This document shows, in pieces, positions 15,184 through 30,248 of a stretch of DNA of 64,000 nucleotides (the first letter of the stretch is position 1; each line of letters begins with the position of its first letter). The stretch lies in assembly GCA_037975125.1 (NCBI GenBank), contig CM075860.1:42813470-42877469 (forward strand). The letters are read 5' to 3'. A program made the position numbers and the translations under genes. This stretch comes from Latrodectus hesperus. Taxonomy: Eukaryota; Arthropoda; Arachnida; Araneae; Theridiidae. Below the pieces are notes generated by a model, which worked only from the letters and a program-made list of their open reading frames with translations, was not told the DNA's origin and ran no database searches.

Positions 15184-16602
15184 TACTGGCCATTAAAATT
15201 GCTACACCAAGATGGAATGCAAATAACAGAACGATATTTATTGGACACATACATTATAGTGGATAGAACAAGTGATTAGATTTACAGGAAATTAGGATGT
15301 ATTGATCTTGAGAAATCAGTATCCAGAGCAGCCACCTCTGGCTGCAATAACAGCATTTATCCGCCTAGACATGGAGTCAAACAGAGATTCTATGGCATGT
15401 ACGGGGATCTCAGTCCATGCAGCTTCAACACTATGCCACAGTTCATCGACAGTAGTGGATGGTGAGTGATGGCGTGCCAATCGCTCGGAAACCATTGACC
15501 ACACGTTCTCAATTGGTGACAGATCAGGAGAACGTGCTGGCCAGGGTAACAGTCGAACCTGTTCTGTATCAAGGAAGTTCAGAACAGTACGGGCAACATG
15601 CGGTCGTGCATTATCTTGTTGAAACAAAGCATTAGGGAGGCCTCGAAGATAGGGCAGAGCCACGGGTCTTAACACATCGGAAATGTAACGCTTGCTGTTC
15701 AAAGTGCCGGTAATGCGAACAAGAGGTGATCGAGACGTGTGTCCAATAGCACCCCATACCATCACTCCAGCAGATGGGCCAGTATGGCGATGTGTTATGC
15801 AGATGGGCCAGTATGGCAATGCAAGCTGGCAATGCGCGTTCTCCACGATGCCTCCAAACACAGATGTGGCCATCATGGTCCTGTATACAGAACCGAGATT
15901 CATCTGTAAAGATGACGTGATGCCATTCCCGCGTCCAGGTTCGTCGCTGATGACACCATTGAAGGCGCTCCTGTCTGTGACGCAGCGTCAATGGTAGCCG
16001 AAGCCATGGTCACCGTGCAGACAATCCATGCTGCTTCAAACGTCGTCGAACTGTTCGAGCAGAAACTTGTTGCCTTGCAAATGACTCCATTTCTCGACTC
16101 AGGGTTCGTGACGTGGCTGTACGATCCCTTGTGACCATGCGGATAAGATGTCTGTCTTCTCTGCTGTTAGGGGGGTCGCTGAGATCCTGCATGACGCTCC
16201 GTATGATTGTCCTGAACCCATCGTTTCCATATTCTGCTAACAGTCATGGGGTCTCGACCGACGCGAGCAGCAATATTGCGATACGATAAACCGTAATCCT
16301 GGTAGGCTATAATCCTTCCTCGATGAAAGTCAGACACGTGCTGATAGGCATTTCTTCTTCTTGCACGAGGCTTTACAACAACTTTCTTTGCCAAAAACAA
16401 CGTTGAAACGGAATTTGAGTATGAGAAAACTGCTCTCAAATCTCTGGTTTTATACACGTTGTAGATGTCGCTACTGTCGCCTGCTTTTTATGAATGCACT
16501 GAAAATCTAATCATTTGCAAATCACAGCAAGTTCTACCTGTCATGCAAATTTCACGTGTGTGGTGTGCCGCTTTCCTGGTGTAGCAATTTTAATGGCCAG
16601 TA

Positions 16603-16686
<84 letters not shown>

Positions 16687-19600
16687 CACCTTTCTATTAG
16701 TTCTCAGCCAAGACAATCAACATAAGAATCAATGTTATTTTTATACAAAAAAACCCGATTGAAGATTATCCATTTTATATATAAACTTGTAGACGACACT
16801 CATTTGACCTTGTGGTAAGGACGAAAGGAAATTTCAAACAATTAAAAATATCACATTATATTTCAGTCTTTTTTATGAATTTTCTTTCATGTTTCCCATA
16901 TAATTTTATATTAATGTTACCCATATGAGATATAATAGTCAAAATAGTATATGTTTTAAAGTAATCCAATATGCCTTAATTTCGAATATTATTTCTGAAT
17001 AGTTAATACATCCCCTGTTACTTTAGTTTTTACGCTATATTACATTTTGAACATCAGGTTTTTTAATAGAAAAGAAATCAATGTTTATTAACTCTGTACT
17101 TAACATTAACTTATTAGTACACATCAGTTACACCGATCAAAGTGTGTATCATTATAAAAAAAAAGATAAGGTTATATATTGCCTTCACACATTACTAAAA
17201 TGAAATAAAATCTTTTTCTTTGCGTTACTTAGTGGCAAAAATAATAAGGTCAATGTTTTACATTTACCAGAATATGTCTATCTCAAAGTTCTTATTTTTA
17301 GAAATTTCTTTAATAAATATTCAAGAGAGACATTTCTTTTACTTAATAAGTAAGCTAAATACTAATTTTTTAATAATATTGTGTTGTCGAGAATGAGGAC
17401 TAGATATCTATACATTTTCTGCTGGAAACAAGTTGTTTTGTATTTCCAATGCATTTCTGCTTAAGAATAGTCAACTGAAATATATTTAGATAAATCGAAA
17501 ATTTTGCAGTGTACCAATCCCCTCTATGTTTGTGTTAACTGTTACTGTTAAATATGGGACATCAAGCCAAGCTGTTGGATATATATTTAATCAATCCATT
17601 TTTATGCTTTTGTATTCATGTATAATAAGGTGGTTGTAATGTCGCCTTAAGCATAAGTCCTTATTCATTTGAAAACAATACTGGTCAATCGCAGCGTACA
17701 CTGTCTGTATACAATATTGCAAACTAGGTTTACGTCTTGTTAGAATAATACAGGGCACCTTTCAATTTATGCACTATTTATTTTCTAAAATGCTGCTGTT
17801 CTATTTTAATGGTTTTCTGTATTATATAACTATCGTTATTCTACATTAGAGATATATTTTAACGATAGCAAAAATGTTCAGAAACTGTTAAAAGCAAGAT
17901 GTGAACTATGTTCACAACTACTGAACACTGTTCACTTTGATGAATCCTTAACAATATGAGTAATGCTGCATCTGTTAAAAAGAGAACAAATGATCAATCT
18001 AAAATCAATGATCAACGCACCAAAGTCAATGATCATCACACAAAAAACATAAATTCAGCGATAATTTTTTTTCAAATCAGGTAAACCATGTTTCTTATCC
18101 GCCACAACAACTTAGAAAGGTGTTCAAGATTATTTACATTTCGAAATTTAATGCGCTAAGTACTCTAATAACATTGTGAATCACTATATTACTGTTTACA
18201 TTGATGACATCACGAGGAATTTTGACTATATAAATAACAATTTGTAACTCATACTACAATTACTTTCAGAGGAAAAAGTAACAAGATAATAACTTATTTT
18301 CTATTTTCTAGAAAATGAATTTTATAAATCATGAGCTAGTTAACTAAAACTATGAGTACTTTTTATTAAACACATACTGTTGTGACAATTGCTTTGGTAT
18401 ATAAATAAATGGACGGTATGACTCTAGAATTTAAAAACTGTTTTCTGTAACTGATTCAACTCACTCATTTTACATCTGCTCTTCTCAAAGGCAGTAATTC
18501 GACTTCTTCCTCTCTCTCACGGTTTTTTGTTATGTTTTTGTTACATACAAAGATGGCAATACTGTAACAGCACTTCATTGGTATGGAACACATACATTAC
18601 ATAGAAAAATTATAAAAATTGGAGCTATAAATAGACTAAAATATTTTTTTATCCTACGCCCGACCTTGGTTTTTCAACCATCAGTCTCTGTCGGGCAGCC
18701 CAATACAATCTTGAGGTGAATGAAAAGTCATCTTCCGCAGAATTTCTAACTGCGACGTCCGAAAGTCCAGGGCAAGTGTAAAGGTGGTCACCAGCCATGT
18801 CCTCTAGTCCACAAAAAGGGCAGATCGGAGAGTCCTTCAAACCCAAACGGTGAAGGTGTTTTTGCAGATAATCATGCCCTGTTTTAAGGCGAAAATTAGC
18901 CACCCCCACAGCTCTGTGGAGGTTGCACGGAATAGGCTTTGTTAGTAAGGATGCCATGTTTTCCCCTTTGTGCACATCTTGTAAACATTTCTACGATAGG
19001 AGGTTATATTTGACTTAATAAGCCTTTTAACAGTATGGTACTCCAAGGCTGAAGAAGGCTGTTGTAGATCTGAGCCAGCGTTTTGCCAATTTGTCAGCTG
19101 CGTCATTTCCCGCGATACCACAGTGGCTGGGTATCCATTGCAGCACAATTTGACGTCCCTCTTCTAGTAGAGAACTAATTGCCATCTGACAGAGATAAAC
19201 AGACCCAATTTATGAATCAGACCCTAAAATATTTAAGTTCAATATTTAATGCCTGTGTTGTTATATTCACACACTTATACATATATAGAAAGTCATCGAA
19301 ATGGGATTCATCATATTCTCGGCGTGTTTTCGAAATTTAATGATATTAGTCTATTTCCTTTCTTATATTTTATAAATTAAAATCTCATGATATAGTTGAT
19401 GGCTGAATTAAGAGGTAAAAAATATTCTTTTACTCGTTCATGAGCAGTATATTATTTCATTTAAATGTGCATATTTTTCAAATACAAAATATTATTTATT
19501 CTAATTGCAGAATAATGTTTCGATTTCAGCCAAATTTTTTAAAACTGATATTTAATTTGATTACAAATTCTATGGAACTAAAAAAAAGAAATGTCTGAAA

Positions 19601-22600
19601 ATTTTCTGAATTTTCTAAGTATGTGTTTTGTTCATATGAAAATTTGTTATTGCTTCAGATAATTTTGATTTCTTCATGATACTAACCGAGTGCGTAAGCT
19701 ACAATTTTTTTTTTCAGTTTTATTTCATGCACTAATTAAATTCATCTCCAAATTTTACGAAATGGGGATCTAGAAAACCTTTTAGTTTCCTATAGTTTCA
19801 GTAGAACTGTCAATTCTCTATATATTCAACAAAACTCTTCAAATTTTTAATGTCTAATTAAAGTATCTATTGTTTATTAATTCTGACACTTACATATCAT
19901 CCCGTTGATCAATTTTTCCCTGAATGTATGTTTCTAAATTTTGCTAATTTTAAACGTTTTATTTATTTATTTTTTCAAAACACGAAAGAAAAAACAGGGA
20001 AGCTAACTCAATCGTAACAAAAAAACAGTGGAAACTTTATTTGCAACACATATTCCAATTTTTCTAATCATAAATCGAAAACATAAATAAAATAATAATA
20101 AAACATGTATATGGTTACTACATTGAAACTGCCGACCAACTTGTCTAGTGGTCAGCGTGCCTGACTGCGGATAAGGAGATCCTGGGTTCGAATCCCGGTT
20201 CGGGCATGGATGTATTTTCTCTCTCTATCTATCCTGTCTTTGTCCTTTCCTTGTATGAATGAGGTGTGAATGGTTGCCTACCCTATAAACGGGTCCCTAT
20301 GGCAGGTGTGTAGAGCAAAGTCGTACTTTCACCTTCATGGTGCTCTGATTAAAACGAAAGACGCTCCCTTTCGACTTAAATTCACATAGCCAAAGGCATA
20401 GCGAGCTTGGCTTGTCCAAGTGTCATTAGAAAACAACAACAACAACATTGAAACTTTTGGCGGAAACACACACTATTTCGTGATGTTTTTTTGCGGGATT
20501 GGTCGACGGGATAATAAATAAGTCCCCTAACTTTAAATAAATATAATAATTAAAACTTGGGGCAATCCCAGATGAAACAGACATCTTTCTCTTCTGCAGG
20601 CTGTGAAATGGTCGAGCATTCTTGAAACCGAAGGCACCGAATCGGTCCACCTGAGTCCTGGCTCCAGCACTTTGGACTTCACCCTCACCAACAGGGAAGG
20701 CAACGACACGCTGAGAATCGACAACGCGGCCGAGCCTTTCGAAATATGCCTCTCTCTAAGCCCACCCTCCGACGACGGGACCGCGCGCAGGCCCATCCTC
20801 AAGTACGTGAAGCCTTCCTTCGGGGACAAGGACGACTTCTTGGTGTACCATGGGCTGAAGGTCGATAAAGCGGGAGCAGCGGTCAAAGTGGAATTCTTCC
20901 CGGAAGACGAGAAATCTGATTTTGTGTTCTTTTTTGCGATTGGATTCAAGCCTTCCCTTACAGTGTATGAAGGCCGACACTTCATGAAGAATCTGGAAAA
21001 AGAAGATGGAGGTGAATATGTATTTTCGCAAGTTTATTTTAAGCAGAAATACTATTTTTCCATGCAAAAACTCGTGGCGATATAGTTCAAAAATACCAGC
21101 CTATCAAAGGGTGTGTGTTTTACTAGTTAAAACCATAGGAGAAGCTGACATTCCTTCATTAACGCTATATCATTCCAGTTTTAGTAAACTTCCTAGTTTC
21201 GGATATATGTATTTGTATTATAAGTGGAACGATATAAAAAAGATAAGCACAAAAACAACTGCAAAATCATCAAACATTTTAGGGACTCACCAGGGCCTAG
21301 TTGTTGCTACACCAGCATGCTTCCCTGTACCTAGCCTCCATTGGGCTCTACCAGTTAGATAGAAGCAGCCGGGTACAGTCTTCTTGAGTTTGAAGCAGGG
21401 ATCCAGCAGAAAACCTCTAATACTTGGTCTGTCACCCTCAGAGGTATCATTTCACTTGGAGGACATTGCGACCATGCCCAGTTTTAAATGTTCCAGCCAT
21501 CTTTAGCGAACACGACAAATCTTCCGTTAAACCGGGATTTGAACTCACTGCCTTCTGATAATGAGCTCAAAGCCCTAACCAACTAGGACACCCACCAGGA
21601 CCTAGTAATAAAACTTTGTTCGTCAAAGTGAAAGGTCCCGAGTTCTATCCCAGACACTGTCAAAAACAGGAAATTTTTCTGCTTTCTGTATGCATGTCTG
21701 CTGGAGTTAATTCGTGGAAGTTTTCCAGGTTTCCTCTCTTGCGACATGTAAATGCAGATTCTATGTATTCCTGTAAGTGTGTAATTCCACGTATTTTTGC
21801 AACTTTGTGATCCTACATATTCTTGTAATTTCATAATCCCATGTATTCTTGTACAATTGTTTTTCTATATAATTTTATATCCCATCCCAAAATTGAGGCC
21901 TGGGGCCTGGTTAATGAGGGAGTCATTCTCACTTTCGGAAGGAAGTGAGATTGAGTCCCAGGCTGGCCAAGGTTCCGTTGTTTTCGCTAAAGGCGGCCGG
22001 GGCACACTAAATCTGGCCGCAATGTCCTCCAGGTGAGGTAACTCATCTGGGGGTGGCAGGTCAAGTCTTGGGAATCTTCTGCTTGCCCCCTGCTTCAAAA
22101 TCACGAAGACTCCATCCGGCTGCTTCTATCCAACTGGTAAAGTCCATCTCAGGGCTAGGTACAGGGAAGTATGCTGATGCAACAACAACAACATGTAAAT
22201 GCAGCTCACTATCTATGAAGTCCAAAGTAGACCTACCTCCTCTTGGTGCAGCCTGGAAACATATTTCATACGGCAAAGTGGTCTACAGCCTTCGGCATGG
22301 CCACCTGACGAGTCACGACTGTCTGGCTGAGCACTTGTACCGCATTGGCTTCTTAAACTCACCCGACAGTCCGCTCTGCAGCTTGGCAGAGCCCATGAAT
22401 AGGACCCACCTCCACCACTGTGCATGGCAGCTCTGAATCATTGCTTTATTGTCAAGCCAGAGAACTTTTGGGGCGATGACTCCGGTCATCTCGTTTACGT
22501 TTATGTATAGTATTCATCTGTTCTGTCTTCCTCTCATGTTTATTTTGTGATTTTTCAAGCGTTTTATTTGTGTTATTTCTTGTGCTTGCCCCTGTCATTG

Positions 22601-25600
22601 GAAATAAAGAATAATTATGAAGCCCATTATCTGGGCTCTACCAGCTAGGCAGAAGCAGCCGGGTAGGAGTCTTCGTAATTTAGAAGCAAGGATCAAGTAG
22701 GAAGCCCCCAATACCTGACCTGCCACCTCCAAATGTATCATAATCCTGAAATCTAAAATTCTGTACAAAAGCCTTATGCCCCTTACGCATTCTCCCACTA
22801 GTGTCAAGTAACTTATAGTGGGTCGCAACTATTTATAAGGCTTGGTCAAACTGAGCAATTATTGAAAAAAAAAGAAAGTGCTTAGGATCTTAAGACATTA
22901 AATTGTAACTATATCGGGAAGAACAAAAAATCTATAGGTTAAAACAAGAGATCTTCAATGAGTTCTTATGACAGAAGTATTAAGATACTTTTATGCTCAC
23001 ACTGTGTGCGGTTTAGTGATAGGATAACAATATTTGGTGTGGAAGATTCAATTCAATTTCAGAATAAAGAGCGAGAACTGGGTATTCCATTCATGTGCTT
23101 TTCTTACATGCCTTTCGTGATAGATGCTCTGGAATTTTATGTTTCTTCTTTTTTTCATGGGAATATACTCCTCTATCTATGCAATCATCCAAGAACTCGA
23201 TCAAATTATCGTGGTAATTCAAATGCCTAATAAAAGATTATGACAACGGGGGAACGCATACCCTCACAATCAAATTATTAAGAATTTTAATTTTGATCAC
23301 ACAGCAGTAAAAATTCCAGAACCAAGCTCTCCAACAAATTTTGCTTATCAATTTTTAAGGCTTAAAATTTGTAGGTATAACAATAAGTAGTATTATATTA
23401 ACGAGAATAATCCTTCAATAATAGCTTTGGAAATAAATTAAGTAAAAAATTTACTTCATTCTTTTAAATAACTAAATTTTTCTTGGTTTTAAGCTTTAAA
23501 AGTTAAAAATTAAAAGAGAATAACATGATTCTCTCTTTGATGCGAGCAATTTTTTAAGAAGCATATTATTTAAAGTATTATTAAAACATTTCTGCGTTAG
23601 TTTTTCACAAATGAAATTGGATTATACAAATAAAAAAGATATTAATATATATTGATATTCAATTATTAAAAATATAAAAAAATGCCAAAAATCGTTCTTA
23701 GAACACAGTTTTACTCCATCATATTGTCACTCAAGTAGATTACAGACAGTTCTATAATTTAAATATCCTCTCATTATATCTTTTATTAAGAACCAACATT
23801 CTAATTTTATGCTATTCAAAATTATTTAGTTTTTGTTTTTATTCAGGCACATATGCTATGTTGTTCAGCACGGATTGCCAAGAGGGAGACGAGTTCTTTT
23901 TCGCAGTGGGACATCTATCGAATGAGTCATCTTCCAAAAAGGAAACACTCGAAGATGGCAAAAATCTGACCCGTGATGATATGACCAACACTTTTACTTC
24001 TGGTTATTCAATCGCCCTGTACACCACGGGATGTTACTTCTTTTCTGAAGAGAACTTAGAGTGGAGCGGAGATGGATGCCAGGTAACTCTATGAATGATA
24101 TATCCTTGTATTTAAAAAAAACCGCCAACGTTAGTAAGGTTTTTTTCAAAAACATAATTTCGGCATTTTAAAATTTTTTTAGATGGTATTATCAAAAAAT
24201 TTTTAAATTTCATCTGTAACCTCGTTACCAAACAGCGGAAGTGGTCATAATACACTGAAGAGTCAAAATATTATGACCATTTCCACAGTTTGGTATCGAG
24301 ATTACCTAGATGTCTTGGGGTTATACTGTGGATCGATATATAATTTATTCTGAAGTGCTGGCCGCACTATTATTATGGTTAGGTTATTCAGTTCGGTTTG
24401 TTTGTTGTTCAACAATAATGTTTTGCACACGAAGTCTAATTAGACGAGGACTTACATTTTATAGTGGAATCCGAACTACTAAAAACATCCAACACAAAGC
24501 TTGATTCAACACACAAAGATGTTGATTCGAAGACCAAGGGCACTAATTGTCACGATGTTAGATATGTCTGCACAATTTTGTACTCTGGCTAAGAACGCTA
24601 ACCATTTCACTGCCACCTCGGCTTTGTTGTTGTTACTAATGTTACTTGGATAAGCCAAGCTCGCTATGCCTTGGCAATGCGAATTTAAGTCAATTGGGAG
24701 CGTCTTTCGTTTTAATAAGAGCACCATGAAAGTGAAATTACGACTTTGCTCTACACACATGCCATAGGTACCCGTTTATAGGGTAGGCAACCATTCACAC
24801 CTCATTCATACAAGGAAAGGACAAAGACAGGATAGATAGAGAGAGAAAGTACATCCATGTCCGAACCGGGATTAGAACCCAGGACCTCCTTATCCGCAGT
24901 CAGGCACGCTGACCACTAGACAAGTTGGTCGGCATCGGCTTTGTGGTTACGTTTATCTTTCATAAAAAAAAGCTGATATATGAGGCTTTCATAGAAAACT
25001 GGAAAGGAATATCTCAGAAAATCGTCTGCTATGTGCTTTCTGTCTTTGTTAATACCTATGCCAAGATAGATGACGATGAGACGAGTAGCACGCGACACAG
25101 TGTAGGGTGTCCACTCATCACTAACGATACAGGGTGTTGGAAACTGACCCTCTTTATAAAATAAGATCAGTGGCAGAATGTATCAAACACCACTGACTCG
25201 AATGCTTGAGAATGCTTCTACTTGGACCCAAATTGTACTCGGATATCAACTGAGCTACTGTATTCTACCGGTCTTATTTTACCAAGAAAAGCAGCTTTCG
25301 GTATTCTGTATTGTTAACGATCTGCAGATGTACAATATAACGACATCATATACTTATCTCAACGTCATTCTTTCATTTGACATAAAGTACGCACAAAGAC
25401 AGCGCGTGAACAGCCAGTGAACCCATGCAGATTCAAAAATACTCGTTCCTAATTTATAGTCCATCACAATTTAGCTTTTGTCAAAGTCACTTTGAATAGC
25501 AGCCATTTCCAAAACATAGAATCACAGGAATGGTGCTTCCCACTCTTTAGAATAAATTATACGTCACACCCACAACACCCAGCAGGGCTCGATGTCAAAC

Positions 25601-28600
25601 TGTCTATCAATGTAGTTTTCTCCTGCCGTACATATATGAATATTTATTTTTTTAAATGTTTTACAATTAACAGTTAGTTATCTTTGACATATTTGTTTGA
25701 GATATTTATGCCCTTTATTTGATTAAGTATTTTTATTAAATATTTCTTATAAATTTTCTCTCTACAAAAACTAACATTCGTATATGTTCTTAAATATAAT
25801 AGTTTGGAACTAATATAACGAGAAAATGAAAATTTTCGATATAATATTTATCGGAAATAATTTTAAAAAAATTATAATGCTTCATATAATCAAATTAGTA
25901 TCACTTGGATTAATATCTTACTCTACAATCAGTGGTTAAAAATATGTGTCAAATAAATAAATAAATATGTCCTATTTTATAACACACTTATTCCTTTTTC
26001 TAGGCACATTTTGAGTCATTGCTTGTATTATTAATAATGTCACACAATATGTCACTGGAAACGGTATCATAATTACAAAAATCTTTAACCTCTTCGCGAC
26101 GGGCGAGTCATATATGCATTTCGTACGGACGAAAGTGAGGGTTCACCCGTGCATTCCTGAAGAACTAGTCTAGTGAACGGGCGGTGCATATATGCATTTT
26201 AAGCTGGAACAATTTTTAATAATCACTAGATGGCACTATGTGTCCATTACAGTTAAACTGAATGTAGTTTTAGTGTTCTGACCTTCATTTTTTTTGTATT
26301 ACTTGCTTTTTTTGGTATTTTGAATATCAGCTGTGGCTGGGGAGAGAGGAAATCGCAATGTAAACTAATACAGCTCAGCTCTTCAATTATCCACGTGATT
26401 TAAGCATTCTCGCTTCTGATAGTTCTCCGAACACTTTTTTTTTATTTTGTTTTCGCTTCTATGGGAGGTCTTTTAGGGTTTTAGCGTCAGTTTCGTTACA
26501 GTTTTTACTGCTTTCGGTTGCTCACTTTTCTTGTTATTTTGAAAATTCTCAACTTCCAGATTATTATGGCGAGGATTATCTGGTAGGCATTTTCCTACCC
26601 TTAATGTGAACAAAAGGGAAGAAAAAAGTCGCAGAAAGTGCATTATTTGTTCACAAACCGTACTGAAAGAAAAGAAAACACAGCAAACATTTTATGCTGG
26701 CAAATCATGCAATGTCGGATTTTGCGTTTCTCCGTGCTTTGAGATTTTCCATACTCAGTCTTCATTTTAAATTTTTTTTTCTTGTAAATAGCCTTTGTAT
26801 AGTTTTTTTTTAATTTTAAAATATGTTGAAAGGTTTTGCCAATTAAAATTTTGGAAAAACTAGAATTGCACTGCCGAAAATTATTTCTCAAGGTAAGCAA
26901 CTTTTTTATAAATATATTTTCATTTAAATTGAAGGAAAAACATTATTAGAGTCTAGTTTTAATGTTATAAGATAGATTATGTGATAATCTAAAATGCTAC
27001 CAAAAATCACGGCGGTAGGACTTTATTATTTACGAAATTTTTTCTAAAGTTAGGCCTTGTTGCAACTATATGTCTATAGAGGGCGCACTGCACGAATATC
27101 TTTGTTTACAAACAGAATAAGATTCTGCTCCTAGCGATTTAGATGTTATTTGTTCCATGTCTTTGCTCTTTTTCCATGTCTTGTCCTGTTTAAGTATGTC
27201 CTATATTAATAAAGAAATTAAAAACCTGCTCAAGGTAAGCTCATTTAGAATTTGAATTTATTATTAAGATGAATTGATAAACATGATTAGCAATAAGAGA
27301 ATTTTATTAGAAAAATATTGCAGGCCTAGTGGAGAAAAAACCCCGTACTGTAATATTACTTTCACTTCTGCTTCGTCCTGAACGCGCGTCTTAAACAAAG
27401 GCGCCCCGTCATGAAAAGGTCATGACTGGTTGTTAGTAGGTTCGATATTTAATTTAAAGGTCATCATACTGAGAAAATCAATATACTTCTACAGGATCTT
27501 CTACAATTGTGATGTTACGGTGAGAGAAAGGTTCCCACTTGTGTGTCAGCTTCATCTTTTGAATATAATTTGAAAACACAAAGCGGTTGGTTGCTGCGTT
27601 TAGCAGCTCCACCAGAACAAATAAAGTTAAGATTAAGTTAATAACAGCAATTGAGGCTATCTGTTTCTGTCAACCGAAGCCACTTGGTATCAGTCAACCT
27701 CTTCATAGTTTTGAACCACAATCAAGCTGTTACCCTCCTTTTAAAGCCACGTAATATATCTGTTGTCACTGTAACCATCTAACAATGCTTGGCATTGGAT
27801 TTTTGATCACCCTTAAGAATATCCATTCCAGTTACGTTTGATGGCAACACAACACCAACGGAGGAACATTGGGCCATACAGATCTTTTGACGTACATTAC
27901 TTTCTCAATGTGAGAGTCTCCGTTTATGTAGGCATTGAAAGAATTACACCTTTCTTATGAAAGTATCGTGGCATAAGCAGTTGAAAACGTATAGCATAAA
28001 TGTGCCACCATTGTTTTCAATGTAATATAAATTTTTAACGTTATGTTTACAAATATTGGTGCTCCTGTAATACCATTTCATGATTATAATTTTTTATCAA
28101 TGATTAAATTTCCAATTTCATTAAATATAAATAATATGTAAACATCATTTATTATTTTAATTAATTCCTAAAGAAGAAAGTACTAATATGCATTTGTTTT
28201 AGGTGCACTCTGCGAAAGCTAACATGATCTGTTGTCACTGTAACCACCTGACAATGTTCGGCAGTGGATTTCTGATCGCCCCCAACACCATCGATTTCAG
28301 TTACGTTTTTGCGAACTCTGCCTTCGAAGACAACATGATCATTTACTTGACGCTAATCATTACAGTTGCCCTTTTCATTTTACTTGGCATATGGGCAAGG
28401 TGGAAGGACAAAAAAGACTTCTCAAAGGTGATACTGGATTCTGTTCTTTTTGCTTATTTTATTGATGAAAAAACAGTAATTGTAAAAATAAACTAACCTT
28501 ATCATTCTTTATTTTAAAAAAAAGTATTCTAATTTATAACAAGATAAGAAGGATGTGTTGTATATTTTTACAAACACGGTTGAGTTACATATTAAATAGG

Positions 28601-30198
28601 TTACCTCCTACTTCTGACATCAACAGGGCTTAGCCAATGAAATAATTACACGTGATTGAGAGGCGTGTTGGATTAAATGTTGAATACGTAGGTTAGCTTT
28701 GAAATGTATCCCTTGGTTTTCGATAAGATCTTGTTACTTACAGGATTGGCACAAAAAATCCATAAAAACTTTAAAAATATATAAAGCCCCAAAAAAATAA
28801 CTAAAATAAAAGTGGTTAGCAGGTTTAACATCGATAAGACAAGGGATATTTTTGTGATAAGAAAAAGAATAATTAAAAAATATACCAATAGGGGACGTTT
28901 CGTACGTGTAAAATAGCTTCATCAACCGGCTTTGTCATTCTGTATCCTATTTACTAACATCAGTTGCAATAAAGAGCTGGTTTTGGACCATAAATATTTG
29001 CGATAAATGAGGACAAGTACTTATTTACATTAAATCACAAGCTGACCCAGCCACGCGTGTTGCAGTGGCTGAGTTTTTAAAATACATTGAATCAATTTTT
29101 TACTAATTTTTGGGTTCAATCAAATTAATATTTTCTAAAAAAATTTAGAATAGGTTCATTCATAGGAGATTAAAAATAAAACGTTTCACCAAAATTTAAT
29201 AGTAATAGGTAAAGTATCGAAATTTTGAAATTAAGCACAAATCAACATATACTTTCTGAATTTACATTTTATTCATCTTATATTAAATTATAGTTAGTAA
29301 TCGGTGACTTATTATAAAATATACTATATAAATTAAAGACATCTAAAAATAAATTGTTATAAATGAGGTAGATAACATTGGCATCGAACTATTATTTTTT
29401 CAATTTTTAGTTAATTAAAACTAAAAAATTTTTTCCGCGGTATTATACTGAAATAAAAAAAATTAAAAGAATTTATCATTTGAATAAATAAATTAGATCA
29501 AAATGTTGTACTGAATAAATTAATAATTATCAAATTATAAAATAAAAATAAAAAATAATAAAAGGCTATCAAGAAATACTTACATATTTTCGAGGTGATA
29601 TGAAAATTAGTAGAGAAAAACAGTAATAAATAAAATTTTATTTTACTATTTATAATATTAAAAATATTCAAACTGAATACTGCATAATAATAACACAATA
29701 CAAAGTATAATTATGAAAATGATTCACGAAAAATTGTTATAGTATCATTAAATATCATGAAAATATATGTAAATTTTATATTTAACCACGCGCTTGCGCG
29801 CGCACGATAATTTTCTCGATAATAAAGACGTCGCCATCTGCCGAATACCTGTGCAACTTAGATGCTAAACCGCCATCTATTAGGAACTTACAGAACTAAC
29901 CAAAAAAAATTAGGGTTGTACTACCCCTAACATTTAAGGGGATGAAAAATAGATGTTGGCCGATTCTCATAGATACCGGATAAGCACAAAAAATTTCATC
30001 AAAATCGGTCAAGCCGTTTCGGAGGAGTATGGCAACGAAAACTGTGACACGAGAATTTTATATATTAGATTTAATAATTCTGAGACAGAGGTGATTATAA
30101 ATACTTAGCTGGAAAAGCGTAATTTATAATCGCTTGTCTCATTTGCAGATTTCCAACGACTTATCGTTCGTACTAGAGAAATATGTCGGTTGTTTTTC

Positions 30199-30248
<50 letters not shown>

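Noticed and set aside
20131..20205. Functional tRNA gene
   Set aside because: The head looks like a tRNA, but its ends do not form a proper acceptor stem, it continues into a SINE body, and it is flanked by a target duplication. The same holds for the tRNA-like blocks at 1567, 24860, 34740 and 58540.
20533..20985. 150-codon antisense open frame
   Set aside because: It mirrors polycystin exon 4, whose G+C-rich third positions remove stops on the other strand. No domain or splice context.
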